The notes: generated from the sequence alone by a model not told the origin. 64,000 bases of DNA from Corynespora cassiicola (GCA_022059125.1 JAEUWY010000005.1:1302001-1366000), one strand, 5' to 3'; positions 44,398 to 57,525 are shown, counted from the first letter of the stretch. Numbers and translations are program-made.

Positions 44398-47300
44398 CTA
44401 CAAGATATCCATCTCATCCGCAGCCTCCGCAAACGGATAGTGACCAGACTCGAGTGCCCCCATACGATCAAGCTCGGCCTGATATTCCTTCCGAAGTGTG
44501 TCCAATGTGATAATCTGCCTTTTGAGCATCTTCTTCGCCTTCCCGATACCCCATTGAGGCGGTCCGACCTCATCAATACGCTTGTCTGCAAGGATGTATG
44601 CATCCTCCTCACCGACGCACGATAGGGCACTGATGATCATCAAGTAGCAGTGCGTTAGTGATTCGTCTGCTGGGTCGTGGATCTTGGACGAGCTACTCTT
44701 CAGTCTTTGCAAACGCTCATGTAGTATGGAAGCTGCACCGCGGAAATCGTTACGAGATATGCGAAAGGAATACAGGATCTGATGATAAGCAGGACCCGAT
44801 GCGAGGTTTAGTGTCTTGTGGCACAGTGACGCGAGGATGGCATCGACCTCGTCAGCGAGACCAACAAATGGAAATTTGAGTAAGATTTCGGTCTGGCTCT
44901 GCTTGACCATACTTTCGACGAGTTTTTGAAGTGCTGCGTGTTTCCTATTTTCAAAGTTAGCTTGGATTGCCAAACGGTGTATATAGAAAACCTACAGGGC
45001 AATATCCGAGTGTCTAGTCATTGCTGAGTATGCTTCATCGAACCTAGACGTCTGCATGGAGGCTGTGAATAGTCGTTGTAGTAGATCCGTCCTCAGCCCG
45101 TTTTCTTCCCTTCCCCTAAGTGTCCGAAGGCCCAACCGAGCGAAATCAGCAACATAGGAGTACGCCTTTACTTTTTCGAAAAGACCCAAGATATGAAGAT
45201 AATACCTGGGTAGTCCTTCCGAAAATGAGTTCCTTTCTAGTTCGGAGATTAGAACTGCCGTGTCTGCATCCTCGACGCTGAACAGTCCAAGCGCTACCCA
45301 TGTCAGTTGGTCGTCATTTGTCTTTCTCTAAGAGACTTACCAAGATTGTAGGCAGCCTTTTGGAAGCATACTGATGCAAGCGTGTTTTCACCCAAGGCAA
45401 CATGCATTCGGCCTTTGAGATACGTTGCCCAGCTGTCCTCTGGCAAGAATTTCGAAAAATCCAGTGCAAGCTCATACTCCTTCTGAGATAACAATTTGCC
45501 CATGATGTCTTCGACCAGAGGATCGAAGTTCTGGTCTTTGAACGGCAACGCTATCCATGCACGAGCCCAATGTGTGAGAAGACCGCTCTTGAGTCCCGAG
45601 GAAAGAGGAAAGTCGAATGCGCACTCTCCATAGATTCCTTCTAGAACAGTCTGTGTGATAGGAAGCTTCCAGCTTCTCAAGCTCTCAGCTAATGTCTTCA
45701 TGACAACCTCTGAGCTGGGTCCAGTAGGGGTTTGACGCGACCATACTGTTCTAGCCAGCCAACCAAGAATCATGTTGTCCTTGAACTGATCCACAAGCTC
45801 TACAAAGATCTCTGAGGCATCGAACTCCTCCGAGACGTCTTCGTCGAACTGCATGAAAAGAATAAGTACCAACAGGTCCACTAGCGTGTTGTAATTGGCT
45901 TCAAGTGTTTCTTGAGAAATCCTGACCAAAGCATTCAAGCCGTAGCGCGCAATTTGCCTTCGGCTCCGGTTAGTCCGGCCCTGCTCCTCGTGACTCAGGG
46001 ACTGCATCGCCCTCCGGAATGTTTCTGTAGTCAAATCTTTGACATCTGTGCCGAGTTCCTCGACCAACAATGAGAGGTCTTCATCAGAAACCTGCTGTGC
46101 AAGATCACTGTTCTGCTCCATCAACGCCATACGATCCAACACAGAGAGTGATCGGCTCTGGAGCAATTCGTTCTCAATCTCACGCTTGAAATCGATCTGG
46201 AAAGAGGTAGGCAATCGTCTCCGGAAGGAAGCCGCCGCATTGAGCAGTCTTGATATGTCTCGTACTTCGGAGCCGGCAATGGCTTTGCGGAGGGGAGCTG
46301 AAAGGCGTGTAGGAGTAGACAATGCGGGAGCATTCAAAGCGATGGCCTCTGGATCGCTCGCTCTACGTATGGCGGAGAGATAGTCGCTCATGACAAGCCA
46401 CGGCATATCCAACTTGTGGTCATACACAAATGACAGAGATTCGCCGCGGCGCTTGTGCAGGTCCTTGACGAGTCCGTAAAAGGCCTGCCACTGTACTGCT
46501 GTGGCGCTTTGATATTCATCGAGATCAGCCGGGCCATTCTGTGCTCTTGTCGCAAAGTTTGTGACTGTTGAGCAAATCCGTTCCTTAAGAGAGGATCGAC
46601 TCGATAACTTAGTAGGCTGCGACCGATCAATCCCTCTACGGAAAATCGAGAGAGCTGTTTCCAATGTTGCAACGGTAAAACGTCCGGGGTAGAAGAGAAA
46701 CTCCAGCCACTGCTCGGATAAGCCGCTATCATAAATCTCTGAGAAATCGAGATCCGACTCGCTAGGATTGGACGGGTTTTGCTTCAGTACATCTACAGTG
46801 AGCGGTCCTGAATCCACGGAAATCCAGTTGTGCTTCCATGTCTGCGCGAGATGGGCAGCATCATCCCCAAGATCGAATTTCAGCATATAAATCTTGCTGC
46901 TAGGCCCGGATCTTGCGCGAATCCAGAGCTCCGTTCCCCTCCACCCAGCAGGTGGAGGAACAAAGACAAACTCTTCCATAGTCCAAACAGTTGCTTCCAT
47001 CAATTCATCAACTGGAGGTATGAAGTCCACGTCGGGCTGAACATCGTAGATGCCCAGATTGGCATCGTCTGCGTCGCGGATTCCCCAGAATTTGAATTGG
47101 TGCTGCTTAGGCGAGTAGGTCACCACATGGTATTCTGCCCCATCCAATCCTCCAGGTGTGTTGATTACAGCCATCAGAGTCGAATGAGAGGGCCCAATCA
47201 GATACGACGCCACCTTTTCGTTTGACAGTTCATTTGCGCCCAGAAGATCTGTTTGAATTCCAACTCTTCCTGTCTCGACATTCCACGCCCTCAGTTTATG

Positions 47301-48131
47301 GTCCAAGGAAACGGAAAGGATGTGCCTGTGATCCGGGGAAACAGCCAGGGCGGCGGGAGTCGTGACCTCAAGGTCGGTATTGTCGAATCGCACAAACTGA
47401 TGTCCCTTCCAAGGTAAAAAGCCTCGAACAGAAAGCGACCAATTAGTATTCTGGTAAAGTGCCTCGTTCCATCCCGCATCATCCCTGCCGCTTCGGGTGA
47501 GTCGCACGATGCCGCCAGATTCGAGCGACACTAGCAGCTCATTTGCATTGACAGCGACCAGCCGATACACGACGTGATTCTGGAAGAGGTTAATCCAGCT
47601 CCTCTTGCACCAGTCGCCAATATCCTGTTCGGAAGCGGACGGTTTGATGAAGAAGTCGCGATGAAGGGTCATCGTGTAGAGTTCGTTCGTGGTCGTTATG
47701 GCGAAGATGGTCAGATCATCGCGGTCCTCCGAATCTGCAAAGGCGAGGCAAAAGGGACGGATTGGCGCGGCGAACTGAAGGATGATGGTCAGATTAGCCT
47801 CGAAGTTGTGTCCAGCATCATGGTCTAGATCTGCTGCTTGGATCTCGAGCGCCCTTCTGCTGTCCAAAATGCGCCATAAGAAGCTCCGAGGGTATTCATG
47901 GTGCTGCCTGAAGAAGACCGAGCCGTCGCTGGCCAAGTGTCGCTTCGCAAACGCCTCGTCGTCTTGGTCGCTATGTGTTTCGGATACTACAGCGCGTTTC
48001 GCCTGCGTACGCGCGCCGAAGGTCGAGGTGCTGGTTGCCGGGAGCGTGATGGAGATGGTGGAACCGGGGAAGGCAGGCTCAATGTTCAGCCGCGCCTCTT
48101 TGTAGAGACACGTGCCTCCGTTTCGAACCAT
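44398..48131 (-). CDS. NUP120: Nucleoporin Nup120 (Nup160 orthologue)
   Basis: Scaffold subunit of the Y-shaped Nup84 (Nup107-160) complex of the nuclear pore. Model complement(join(44398..44944, 44996..45293, 45341..48131)), 1211 aa. The start chosen is the ATG giving MVRNGGTCLYKEARLNIEPA, the normal beginning of fungal Nup120; the ORF stays open upstream but that part is Ser/Arg-rich and not conserved-looking. N-terminal seven-blade propeller to about residue 420 (FPGSTISITLP, LASDGSVFFRQHHEYPRS, LAVSPDHRHILSVSLDHKLR), then an alpha-helical solenoid ending in YPFAEAADEMDIL. Length is typical. The 51-nt last intron has donor GTAGGT and branch GCTAAC. Confidence 0.92.
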
Positions 48132-48540
48132 ACTTATCCCATGCGGTTGTCGAGGATGGTTGGGGATCGATGTGCGCGAGCGCGTGGACGGGCGGGGTGA
48201 GGTGCAGAGTAAGAGGCTGGATCGCGCTGCAAACAAACTTTGGGAAGTCGCGACTGGGATGGCGGAGCTTGCGCCACAGGTCACCAGCCACAGGTCACCA
48301 GCCACCCTGGAGCCGATGCAGTTACCGCCTCGCTGGAACACAGTTGAATCGACGATATCGTCACAGCAAGATTTCGAATTTACAAGACATCGTAATCATT
48401 ACAGCATAGACACTAGAATACAGGTACACCGAAACGGAAATGTACCATGATCCCATCTTTATACCCCGCCATACGGCTTTGAATGCAAAAAAAAGAGCCA
48501 TGAACAGTCACCGGAAACAAAACTCACTCTACTTTGCTGG
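48132..48540. promoter_or_regulatory. NUP120 promoter and RAD51 3' flank
   Basis: 409 bp between two minus-strand genes. Contains a short direct repeat of GGTCACCAGCCAC at about 48278-48303 and an A-run near 48487-48494. Nothing coding. Confidence 0.5.
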
Positions 48541-49723
48541 TCAACGGTCTTCTAGATCCTTCTCCTTTGGATCTCCTATACCATCCTCATTAATGGCGAA
48601 TAGGCAGTCGCTCTCAGGTAGACACGGACTGTCGTAGATTTTGCATACTCGCGTCTCTCCCCTGCCTTTGCGCAAGCTGAGACGCGTTGTGCTCGCGTGT
48701 GCGATGATGTTACCTCCTATAGGCTTCTTGGGATCAGGGTTGAACATGGCGCTTGGTCCACCGTCTACTTGGGCGACGACTTGATTCGTGATGACAACGG
48801 CGATACCAAACTCGTCAGCCAAACGCTGGAGAGTCCGCATGAATTTCGCCAGATGCGTTTGTCTGCTAGAAAGCTCTCCACGGCCAGAGAAGTCGGTTCG
48901 GTAGAGCGAAGTAGCTGAGTCGACAACAAGCAGCGAAAAGCGTGTTTCTGTCATCATCTGCGCTGCCTGGTTGAGGAGTTCCAGCTGGTGATCAGAGTTG
49001 TAGGCGCGTGCGTATGCGACGTTGTCCAGGACCTCTTCCCCAGACAAACCGAACCTATTCGCAACCGCAAGGCAACGCACGGGTCTAAAAGTTCCCTCGG
49101 TATCAATGTAGAGGCACTTGCCCTCGCCACCGCCCATATCGAACGGCAGCTGGCATGTTACTGCCAGCGTGTGACAAATCTGACTCTTTCCGGTTCTAAA
49201 TTCGCCGAAAATCTCTGTTATCGAACCAGTTTCGATTCCGCCTGCGAGTAAAGTGTCCAATTGCTTAGAGCCTGTGGTGATTGAGATCAATTCGCTTCGT
49301 CGCTGATGCATCTCGGTCGCCGTGGTGAAACCCATGGGCACGAGTTTTGAGGCTATAGAATATTAACGAAGACTCCTCTGTGACATTCTATAAGGCTCAC
49401 CCTCAACAAGCAGCTTCGATGCCTTTTGCTCGGAGATTCCTTTTATCTGCTCCAACTGTTTCCGCGGCCTGCATCTGTGTTAGTGGCGGAATTGCAGTTG
49501 AGAGCCCGAAAAGCATACGTATATGCGATAGACTCCACGGTGTGGTATCCACCCTCAACGATAAGCTTTATGTCGCGGCTAGTGAGGCCATTCACACCCT
49601 ACATTGTCAGTTGAGCTTTCAAGCCGTCTGATGAGCGGCGCGTACCTCGAGCGCGGAGACTGGAGTGGGCGCGCCTGGGGCACCCATAGCGCCGTCTTCG
49701 TATTGCTCCTCTTCGGCGCTCAT
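48541..49723 (-). CDS. RAD51: RAD51 recombinase
   Basis: RecA-family ATPase that forms the filament on single-stranded DNA during homologous recombination; nuclear. Model complement(join(48541..49352, 49401..49468, 49519..49598, 49646..49723)), 345 aa, three introns of 47-50 nt. N-terminal acidic leader [14 protein letters not shown], HhH domain ([39 protein letters not shown]), then [16 protein letters not shown]. Walker A is GEFRTGKSQ, Walker [16 protein letters not shown], and L2 region [32 protein letters not shown] identifies Rad51 rather than Dmc1. All key residues are present. Confidence 0.97.
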
Positions 49724-50764
49724 GATGAAGGTATCCTACTAAAGACTTTGAAATTGGGTGGATAGTGAGGAAAGTCAAATAGTGGGTGATGAGGTGGAAA
49801 GACAAAGTGGCGAGGGGTCGACGCGCGAAAGTCAAACATCCGCGCTAGCGCGCGACGCGACATCACATGATGGCTGCCTTACCAATCACCATTAGCTGCC
49901 TAACGTCTGGAAACGGATAGAAATCGATGCTGCCAAGACAACGAGAAGTGTCCCTCTGTGTTCATCTATCTGGTTGTTATATTGATTTTTTTTCTTAAAA
50001 AGACTAGAACTTGAAATATACAGCGCCTGAGTGCTCCAATCTTATATATCTGGGTACGTTTGTTGAGAGGTACCTAGATACATGTTTCCAGGTCGAGCCA
50101 CGCTTTGTGTCATTCAAAGCTTGCAGGTGGAGCCTACCAAACAAAAAGCCCCGCAGGAAATATATTAACCTGGATTTAAGATTTGGCACCTTTAGATATG
50201 TAACGTTTCCTAAGATGCCATCAAGTCCTAGAGCATTCACCTGTTCCTGCTCCCAATGCAAGTGACCCAGCCTTGTCTTTAATTTTATCAACATGTACAT
50301 GATGAGTCTTGAAACACCTGAGACGAGCCTGCATAGCCTTGAGGGCGGGGGAAATAAGTTCTGCTGTAAAAAATATGTGGATATGTCTGTCCATGGTCCA
50401 TCAGATTGTTGTAGCGAAAAGGCTCATGATGAGCGTAAAATCGGGTATCTCTACAATAATAGCGCATAATTTCTTGAGAATTGTCTTACATGATGCTAAA
50501 AATGTATGGAAATTTTGCACGGTTGAAGAAAGTAAATTATATAAAGATGCCACAACAAGGTCGCCTCTTACTTCATCCTCTGAGAACACCCAGGCATCAG
50601 TCAACTCTACATCCTATCTTAAGCTTTCCATCTGTGAAGAAAGCAAACATCTTCTCACCAACAAATAAATTCCAGCAAGCATTATTTTTGTTTTATCGGA
50701 ACGACAGCAGAAGCCACGAACCATCCGTCTCACCACGACCTCCATCAACAGCGAAGGCATAGAC
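49724..50764. promoter_or_regulatory. Divergent region RAD51 / coiled-coil gene
   Basis: 1.04 kb between divergent start codons. The first 150 bp upstream of RAD51 is CpG-rich (GCGCTAGCGCGCGACGCG), the rest AT-rich from 49970. No site is named with confidence. Confidence 0.5.
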
Positions 50765-51379
50765 ATGGCCAATAACAACACCCCACCTTCACAGAGCCCA
50801 CCAGCTTCAGTATCTGAAGTTAGTACTGAAGACCCAAGGCAAGGCAACTCGGGACTTCTAAATGGACGTATCGAACGGTTGGAACAAAGATCCAGCCACA
50901 CAATGGCGCAACTCACAGACCTCGCCCGAGTGTGCAGCCGAAGATTCCAACAACTAGACGAGGACATCCGGGCGCTACTTGGCAGTAATACCTCTGCCTT
51001 GGTTCGTGGTCAGTTGAACCTGCAGGCGGATCTTTACTCGCGACTTGGAGCCCAAAGCGATCGCATCGACGACATGGAGCAGATGATCTCCACCCAACTG
51101 GATAGGCTGGAGAAGCAGACAAACAACGACTCGGAAGCCGCACGTAAACGTCACGGCCAGCTTACTGAGGATGTGGAGCTACAGCGTAGGCAGAGCCAGA
51201 CGCAGATGGCCCTTGTCGACCGCCTGCTCTTGCACTTCCAAAATCTGTGGCAGAGCAGATCGAGCAGTGGAGTAGCTGCGCTTACTCAGCGCCTTGAGGA
51301 GCTTGAGAAGGCCCAGGAGCAGATCAAAAGGGATTTGCAAAGCACCAGGGACGCTGTAGCCATACTTGAAGCCACGTAA
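50765..51379 (+). CDS. Coiled-coil protein of unknown function, possibly truncated
   Basis: Single-exon ORF of 204 aa. Pro/Ser-rich start (MANNNTPPSQSPPASVSE), then long heptad-type helices from about residue 30 (LLNGRIERLEQRSSHTMAQL) to the end (LTQRLEELEKAQEQIKRDLQ). The frame stops at TAA 51377-51379. Right behind it, in a different frame, 51384-51474 continues the same style of Glu/Lys/Leu coiled coil (VKDEQVEQLEKEMKELQVRL) to a stop. This suggests a one-base frameshift has cut about 30 residues from the C-terminus, or a sequencing error. No family recognised. Confidence 0.65.
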   Translation: MANNNTPPSQSPPASVSEVSTEDPRQGNSGLLNGRIERLEQRSSHTMAQLTDLARVCSRRFQQLDEDIRALLGSNTSALVRGQLNLQADLYSRLGAQSDRIDDMEQMISTQLDRLEKQTNNDSEAARKRHGQLTEDVELQRRQSQTQMALVDRLLLHFQNLWQSRSSSGVAALTQRLEELEKAQEQIKRDLQSTRDAVAILEAT

Positions 51380-54300
51380 AAGTAAAGGACGAGCAGGTTG
51401 AACAGCTGGAGAAGGAAATGAAGGAGCTGCAGGTTAGGCTGGAAGAAGAAGAGACAAACCCCTTGCCAGTATAATGCTAGACCCTATTATACTCAGACAG
51501 CCTTGCTTATACTCCACGGGATATCTTGATCAAGAGAACTGGCGCTCCAATCCACCTAAGAAATCTCATCTTCTGGCATTCATAGACCGACGTGCCCTCG
51601 GCAATTAGTTTCTGTGCAGCTAAGCTTTACTGCCAAATCAGAAGTAGAGACGCCGTCTGGCCATGGCCCTCGCAAGCAAGTTTCCTTACGGCACTAGATA
51701 CGACACTAGAGAGGCGGGAACATGTGTTCTTCGCCTTCTCAAGTTATACGACCCGTCATCGTTCCCTTGCGGGACTACTCCGGCGCTACTAAACCGGCGT
51801 CTTGTGGCCTACCATTCTCCTCGTGGCATTGGCGGTTCGTTCGTTCGCGTATCCATCATCAGAATATCTCTCGGCATTCACCATTGTATACTTCTCTGCC
51901 AACACCCAAAGACGCCCAGTCCATTGGCAATCCTCCTCAACGACACATACTCTCGGCACAGTTGTGCCTCGCACACGAGCCACAGGTTCTTCTTCCGTTT
52001 CATCTTTTCCTCCGTTCGACATTGGTGACTTAGCGCAAGCCATTGTGGCTATCCGGAGAGATCTAGGTCCTACGATCAACCAAAGCCAAACCATCTCCCC
52101 CCCAAACCCTCAACCCGTTAGTTAGCCGCCCTCGAAATAAGGATATACATCTCCATGAACCATCCACAATCCCATGCCTTCCGTTCCGTTTCTCCACACG
52201 TGCTTACTTAGCTACGTACGTGCTAAACTGGACGCCTCTCCCATCCAATCTCCCCCCCTCGTATTGCAACGTCATGCACCAATTCCCATCCCCACTCTCC
52301 ATCCCTCGCGTCCCCTCGGACCCGTGTGCCGCGCGATCCGTCTCTTCCAACGTTACGCCACAGGCACCACCCCCATACCAACCAACATGGTGCGGACGCA
52401 AACGCGGGCGTAAGCGCGGCGCGCAAGATTTGACCTCCTAGGGCTACACAGCCCGATGAAAGGAAAATGCTTCCCCCGCGGAGGCGCTTGCTTGCTTGCT
52501 TGCTTACTTGCTCGCTCGCAAGAACCCACAAAAAGAGGGATTCGTGGCACAGTTGCCCAGGAGCATGGAAAGGAAGGGGGGGGGGAAGCAAACATCTTCA
52601 CGCTCGCTGCACAAGAGAGAGAAAGAAAGTGAGCCAAGGCGTTGGACCTGCTGGCCCATTTCCATCTCGGCCCATTAACTCGGTGCCTCGGAGGTCAGCG
52701 CGAAAGGAAAAAATAATACGTACCAGGTACGCATGATGGCTTAATAGCCAGGGAAGTAGAGCGTGAATAATGCAAAAAGAAAAGGTCGACGGACCTGCGC
52801 TGTGGCTCGCCGCCCGACTCCGCTCCAATAGGTACTTTTCTCCCCTTCTTCTCTTCTCGATCAAACGATCTCCCCAACGCTCGGACGCTCGGAGCATGGA
52901 CAAGTGTTTGCTTCGTGCGGAAGGAGCAGCCGCCACAGCCCGCGCAGGGAAGAAGCAAACAGAACGCGAAGGCGAGACGCATGCAAGCTGAGCGCGAGAA
53001 GAAAAAAATCCTCCCAAGGCGTCCAGGAAGGACATGACCCACCCGCTCACCATCAATCACATCGCATCGAGACGCGAAAGGACGGGCGCTGCGTTACATA
53101 ACGCGATCGAAACCCACTCGCCACTCGCTCAGGCCCGCTCCCCTCGTCATCTCCCCATCTGCTCATGGCTCCATGCAGATTTCTGCACCTGACTGCTAGC
53201 TACCAAGTTGGCATAGTAGTACTGCAACTACCCATTTCCTTCTCCGGCCGGGACAATCTTCTCCAACGGGCGGCCAAATAAACGGAGACTTTGAGGTTTC
53301 AAGGCTAGGTAGGTAGGTAGGTAGGCTGAAAGGAAGGTCGCAGCCACACTCTCCGCCAAGCAACCCCCTCTCCCATCCCCATAGCTAGCATGATAGAACC
53401 TTCCCTCCCTCTCCCAAAGAGCGCACAAAAAAAAAGGTCCAAGATGCTTCCCGCCGATCCCCGCGCATTCTTCTAGCGCCTTCGGAACCTCGGTCGAACA
53501 CGACTCTAGCGCTCTTCCTTTTCTTCATCTCCGATTCGCTGGCCTTGGATGGGCGAGCGCGCGCGGCTATTAAGATGGAGACCAGGCCAGACCAGGCCAG
53601 ACGACAGCAGAGGCAGGAAAAAAAACGACGTGACGATTACATGGAGCGCGTGCGGCTGGTTTTTCCAGCCTTGAACAGCCTTTGCCGACAAAATCCTTCC
53701 CGCCGTCAGGCCGGCAGCCCGTCAGCTGCCCAGCCAGCCTCGTATACGCTCGGAGAAACTCTAATTGCTCGACATGCCATGGGGGCGCACCATCATCCGA
53801 CCAACGACGCCAGGGGGGTAACTAGGAGAAAAGAAATGGCCAAATGAAACGTCAACGTAACATGAAACAATGTAGACGGACGACGATTGTTCGAGGTAGA
53901 AAAAACGGTAAGATAGTAGTAATAGCTCGGGTCGTGAATAAGGTGAAATGAATATACGTATCAGTATCCACAGGTATCATTACTGTAAATGTGCGTGCCT
54001 AATGCATCAAAACGCCTGGTGTATAATGCGACTTTTACGTCTCCACCCTGCGGAGTGCGCGCGTCCCGGGGGAAAAGGACGGGAGAGAGAGAGGATGCCA
54101 GACCAGTAGTAGTTCGTAATCAGAAGACCTAAACCTCAACACATGCATGCCAGAAACAAAACCAATAGTCCCCCCAAAGAAAAAAATCATCCCATTGTTA
54201 TATGCAAACGCTTCAAACTCCGGATGCAGGTAAAGGAACAAGTGCCACGTCGGTCAGTCGATGCGACTCCAGAGCCTCGCGTAGAAACAAGCAACGCCGG

Positions 54301-54418
54301 TCCATGGGGTTGTACAAACGAACGAGCAAGGGATATCCAGGACAGAGGTCGCGTCGCGTGCGCGTAAGGGTACCAATGTCTCGGGACACGTCATGTCGGC
54401 GGTTTCCATGTAGGGATT
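51380..54418. other. 3-kb gene-free region with simple repeats
   Basis: Holds the out-of-frame coiled-coil tail (to 51474) and the 3' flank of the gene at 54419. Short tetranucleotide repeats lie at 52488-52516 (GCTT-like) and 53305-53325 (AGGT-like). A 107-codon ORF at 51802-52125 starts with a hydrophobic stretch but overlaps equally open frames and is not called. No RNA gene recognised. Confidence 0.5.
53305..53325. repeat. Tetranucleotide (AGGT)n repeat
   Basis: About five consecutive AGGT units. Simple microsatellite in noncoding DNA. Confidence 0.8.
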
Positions 54419-55925
54419 TTAGACCTGCTCGACGAAGTTGGAGGCTCTGGATCCAGCGGAAGATCTCCGCTTCTTTTGCAGGCGCTTCGACTGGCGCTTC
54501 TCGCTGTTTGGAGACTTTTCTTCTTCGGGGCTCGGGGGCGCAAAAGTTCCTGGACGGAGGATTTCGAAGCCGGAGTTGACCTTGCGGATGACATGGTCTT
54601 CACGTTGGTTTTGCTCCGTCTGAACCTCATAGGGCAGAGTCTCATACGAGAATTGGTGGCCAGGGCCCGTGGGCTGGTAGGACTCAGGGACCAATTGTGC
54701 TTTGGGAGCGTACGTCTCAAGCAGCGGAACGGCTTGCCTGGCCTGGTTCGAAGTGTGGCCGTCCTGATTGGAGACTGGTGCAAGCGGAGCGGCTGTCTCT
54801 TGCGAGTGGCCGGCATTGGGCGCAAGTGGAGGAGATGGCGTCTTCTGGGGCACAAAATAGTCAACACCGTTGGTCGTGGCAATCTCTTGGGGCAACCTCA
54901 GGTTCTCCGCTACGCTGGCCCATTCTCCGCTATTGCCTGGTCGGCGGACTCTTGGAGTGAGCTGACCGGTCTCGGCAACGTGGGACAGACGATGGTTGTG
55001 GAGTAGGTCGAGATCAGTGCGTGGATCAACGGGGACAGTGAGAGAGGTGTGCCTGCTGGGGTTGATGTAGGCTGCTTCGTATGGTCGGCCGTCCTGGAGA
55101 TTCATGTAGTCGGTCTCGTCGCTAGTGCGATGAATGCTGGACTTGCCCGAGTTGGACGAGCTGGCCTGGGCAGTGTAGGGTTCGTAACGTGCTGCACCAT
55201 TGTTAGCGTTCAGCCACCACGCTAGAGACGCATGGAATCTTACATGTAGGAGACCCTGAGTCCTGGCCTTCTAGGGCATGGAGAGCGGTGGAGTTTCTGA
55301 TGATATTAGAATTACTGTATCGGGAGTTGGCGGCAATTGGGCGGCCGCGGGCATCGTATAGGTTCTGGCGGCCAGGCGACGACGAACGGGAATCGTTGGT
55401 AGGGATGCGCTCGGCAGAGACGGCGCGGTCAAAGGAGCTCGGGGCCTGTGAGCTGTTGCGACTGGAGGCGAGAATGGCGGCAGGGAGTTCGAGCTGAGAG
55501 TTGTTCTGGCTCTTGGGCAGCTTGAAGTCGTTGATGGAGGATGGTCGGCTGCTTGCAGGGGTATTGCTGCGCGAAATCCAAACGCCGTCCACTTCGATGC
55601 CGCTCTCGATGGCACGGATACCAAACGGAATTTCTTCCTTGGTCTCTTCCCGTGCGACGGGCTGCGACTCGAGCATCTCCGGGGTCTGGGCTTGCTTGCC
55701 CTTGTCGACCTTGGTGTACTTGCGAATGCGGTACTTGTCATACTGCAGCTTGCACAGACCGAGCAAGACAGTGACGACAATGCCGCATGCGAGGACCTGG
55801 GTGGGCACGTCAGTAGTCGTTCAGGCGCCATGTGACTGCTGCTGCTGCGGCGGCGGCGGCGGTGGCGAACTCACAAAGGTCATCTTCTGCCATAGCTCCC
55901 AGTCGTTGAAGAAAACCTTGCCCAT
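54419..55925 (-). CDS. Single-pass membrane protein, conserved in fungi, function unknown
   Basis: Model complement(join(54419..55191, 55244..55796, 55875..55925)), 458 aa; first exon 17 codons (MGKVFFNDWELWQKMTF). A transmembrane helix follows at about residues 17-35 (VLACGIVVTVLLGLCKL), then a basic stop-transfer YDKYRIRKYTKV. The conserved core is EIPFGIRAIESGIEVDGVWISRSNTP; the rest is a long, polar, disordered cytoplasmic part ending with a Lys/Arg-rich stretch (EKRQSKRLQKKRRSS). I recall this N-terminal arrangement in many Pezizomycotina hypothetical proteins, with no function known. The phase-0 and phase-1 introns fit well. The intracellular compartment cannot be read from the sequence. 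Confidence 0.8.
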
Positions 55926-56466
55926 GACTGCGGCGATGGGGAGTGATTAAAGATTTAGGGTGGGGGTAACAATGCTGGCGACGGCGGTGGTGAGGCGGTC
56001 GAGGCAGAGGCAAGGTGGGAAGGTACCACACGGAGCGGATTCCGCGGCTGGGAGGGTCGGCGGCAGAGTCAAGGTTGAAGTATTCAGAGCAACGGTGGGG
56101 GGTCGTGGGCGGATGTCGCTGCCGGCGGGGAGGCAAGGCCGTGGTGATAAGGTTGGCGGGAGGGCGGGAGCGACAGTGAGTTTGATCGTGGGCAATTAAT
56201 CTAAAGTGATTCACATGCACGCGGCGTGGTGGTTGCTTGATGTGTGTGAGGGCGTGGTCCCGTGACTGGCGAACGAGGGGACTGCAACCACGGGATGGAA
56301 AGCGAGGGTCGAGGAGCGGAGGAGAGGATTAACAGGCCACGATGGGGGACGTGGAGACGAGGGGTTAAGTGGTGCTTGTGAAGTAGCGAGCGGCGAGGCG
56401 GCGAAGCAGAAACGAGTGTGGAACAGCCAGGCTTGGGGCGAGGAGCGGGCTCAGAACCGGTGTCAC

Positions 56467-56498
56467 CAGTGAATCAGTGAATCAGTGAATCAGTGGAT
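56467..56498. repeat. Tandem octamer, four copies
   Basis: Four consecutive CAGTGAAT units, the last CAGTGGAT. Simple repeat. Confidence 0.85.
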
Positions 56499-56720
56499 CA
56501 ACGACGGCAGGCTCTGGTGTTTTCGACGGGTCCAGGGGCAGCGTGCAAGCCTCGTGCTCGGCGGTGGCTATCCGGTGCGTGGGTTTTCCTGTGGTCCTGG
56601 GGCAGAGGCAAGCAAAGCAGAGGCAAAGGCAGGCTCAGGACATGGGGGCAGCAGAAATATACGTATGGCGTGCAGCCGTCAGGAGACGATCTACGACAGC
56701 TTGGACTGGACGGCTTGGAC

Positions 56721-56756
56721 AGGGCCAGCAGGGCCAGCAGGGCCAGCAGAGCCAGC
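56721..56756. repeat. Tandem nonamer, four copies
   Basis: Four consecutive AGGGCCAGC units, the last with one change. Simple repeat. Confidence 0.85.
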
Positions 56757-57494
56757 GGGCAGGAAACAACGGAACCTCTTTGCAGGCTCAGAACCCACCA
56801 TCCATGGCGGCCCAGACAGTCCGCGCGCTCGCGACATGCCATCGCCCATGCCATGCTTGCCATCCCGCCTGCTGGACACCAGCCGCCGCGCCTCTAGCAG
56901 GGGGGTCCTCGGACGCGGCGACAGGGCCTGGGGACGGCGCGCCCTGGCCCACCGCCTGGCACTGGCGCACGGCAGAAGAGGCGTCTGGAAATAGATCGAG
57001 GGCCCTCACAGGCCATCAAACGTTGACGGCCTGCGGATCGGCACACGGAGACGTCTCGCGTGAATACGAGCGGCCATGCCACGATGGGGGGGGGAGGGTG
57101 CTTGGGGGGTGCTGGGCTCGCAGTCGCAGTCTGCCATGGGCCGCCAACCACGTCTTCCACATGCACCACCAGCCCAAGTCACCCGCTGCATGTCGCACCG
57201 CCTGCAGCGCACTACACGGCTGCGATGGCAGATGCGACGTCGACAAAAGAAGGCCGTGTGCCCAGCGCCACCCTTGCGCCCGACGCCGCACGCCAGGACG
57301 GTTCCGGGCCTGGCGCTCGCCCTGCCGCTGGGATCGTCGCTGTGCCTTTTTTTCATCCGACGCCCGGAGAAGGCCTGTCTGAGCGGCTCGCCTGCCCTCG
57401 CCTGGCCGTCGCCTGGCCCTCCTTAATCTCAACGGCGCAGAAAAGAAACACCGACGCCCAGCGACGAGTGTCCGGAGAGGCTCCGCCTAGGTAA

Positions 57495-57495
<1 letters not shown>

Positions 57496-57525
<30 letters not shown>
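57496..57525. repeat. (CTG)10 trinucleotide repeat
   Basis: Ten perfect CTG units. On the minus strand it reads CAG. Not within a supported gene. Confidence 0.95.

Noticed and set aside
48132..48341. Longer N-terminus for Nup120 beginning at 48341
   Set aside because: The extra 70 residues are Ser/Arg/Pro-rich without conservation-like pattern; fungal Nup120 normally begins near the LYKE motif, which the ATG at 48131 provides.
51802..52125. 107-codon ORF starting with a hydrophobic stretch
   Set aside because: Two other frames are equally open over the same bases, composition is not coding-like and no cysteine or domain pattern supports it.
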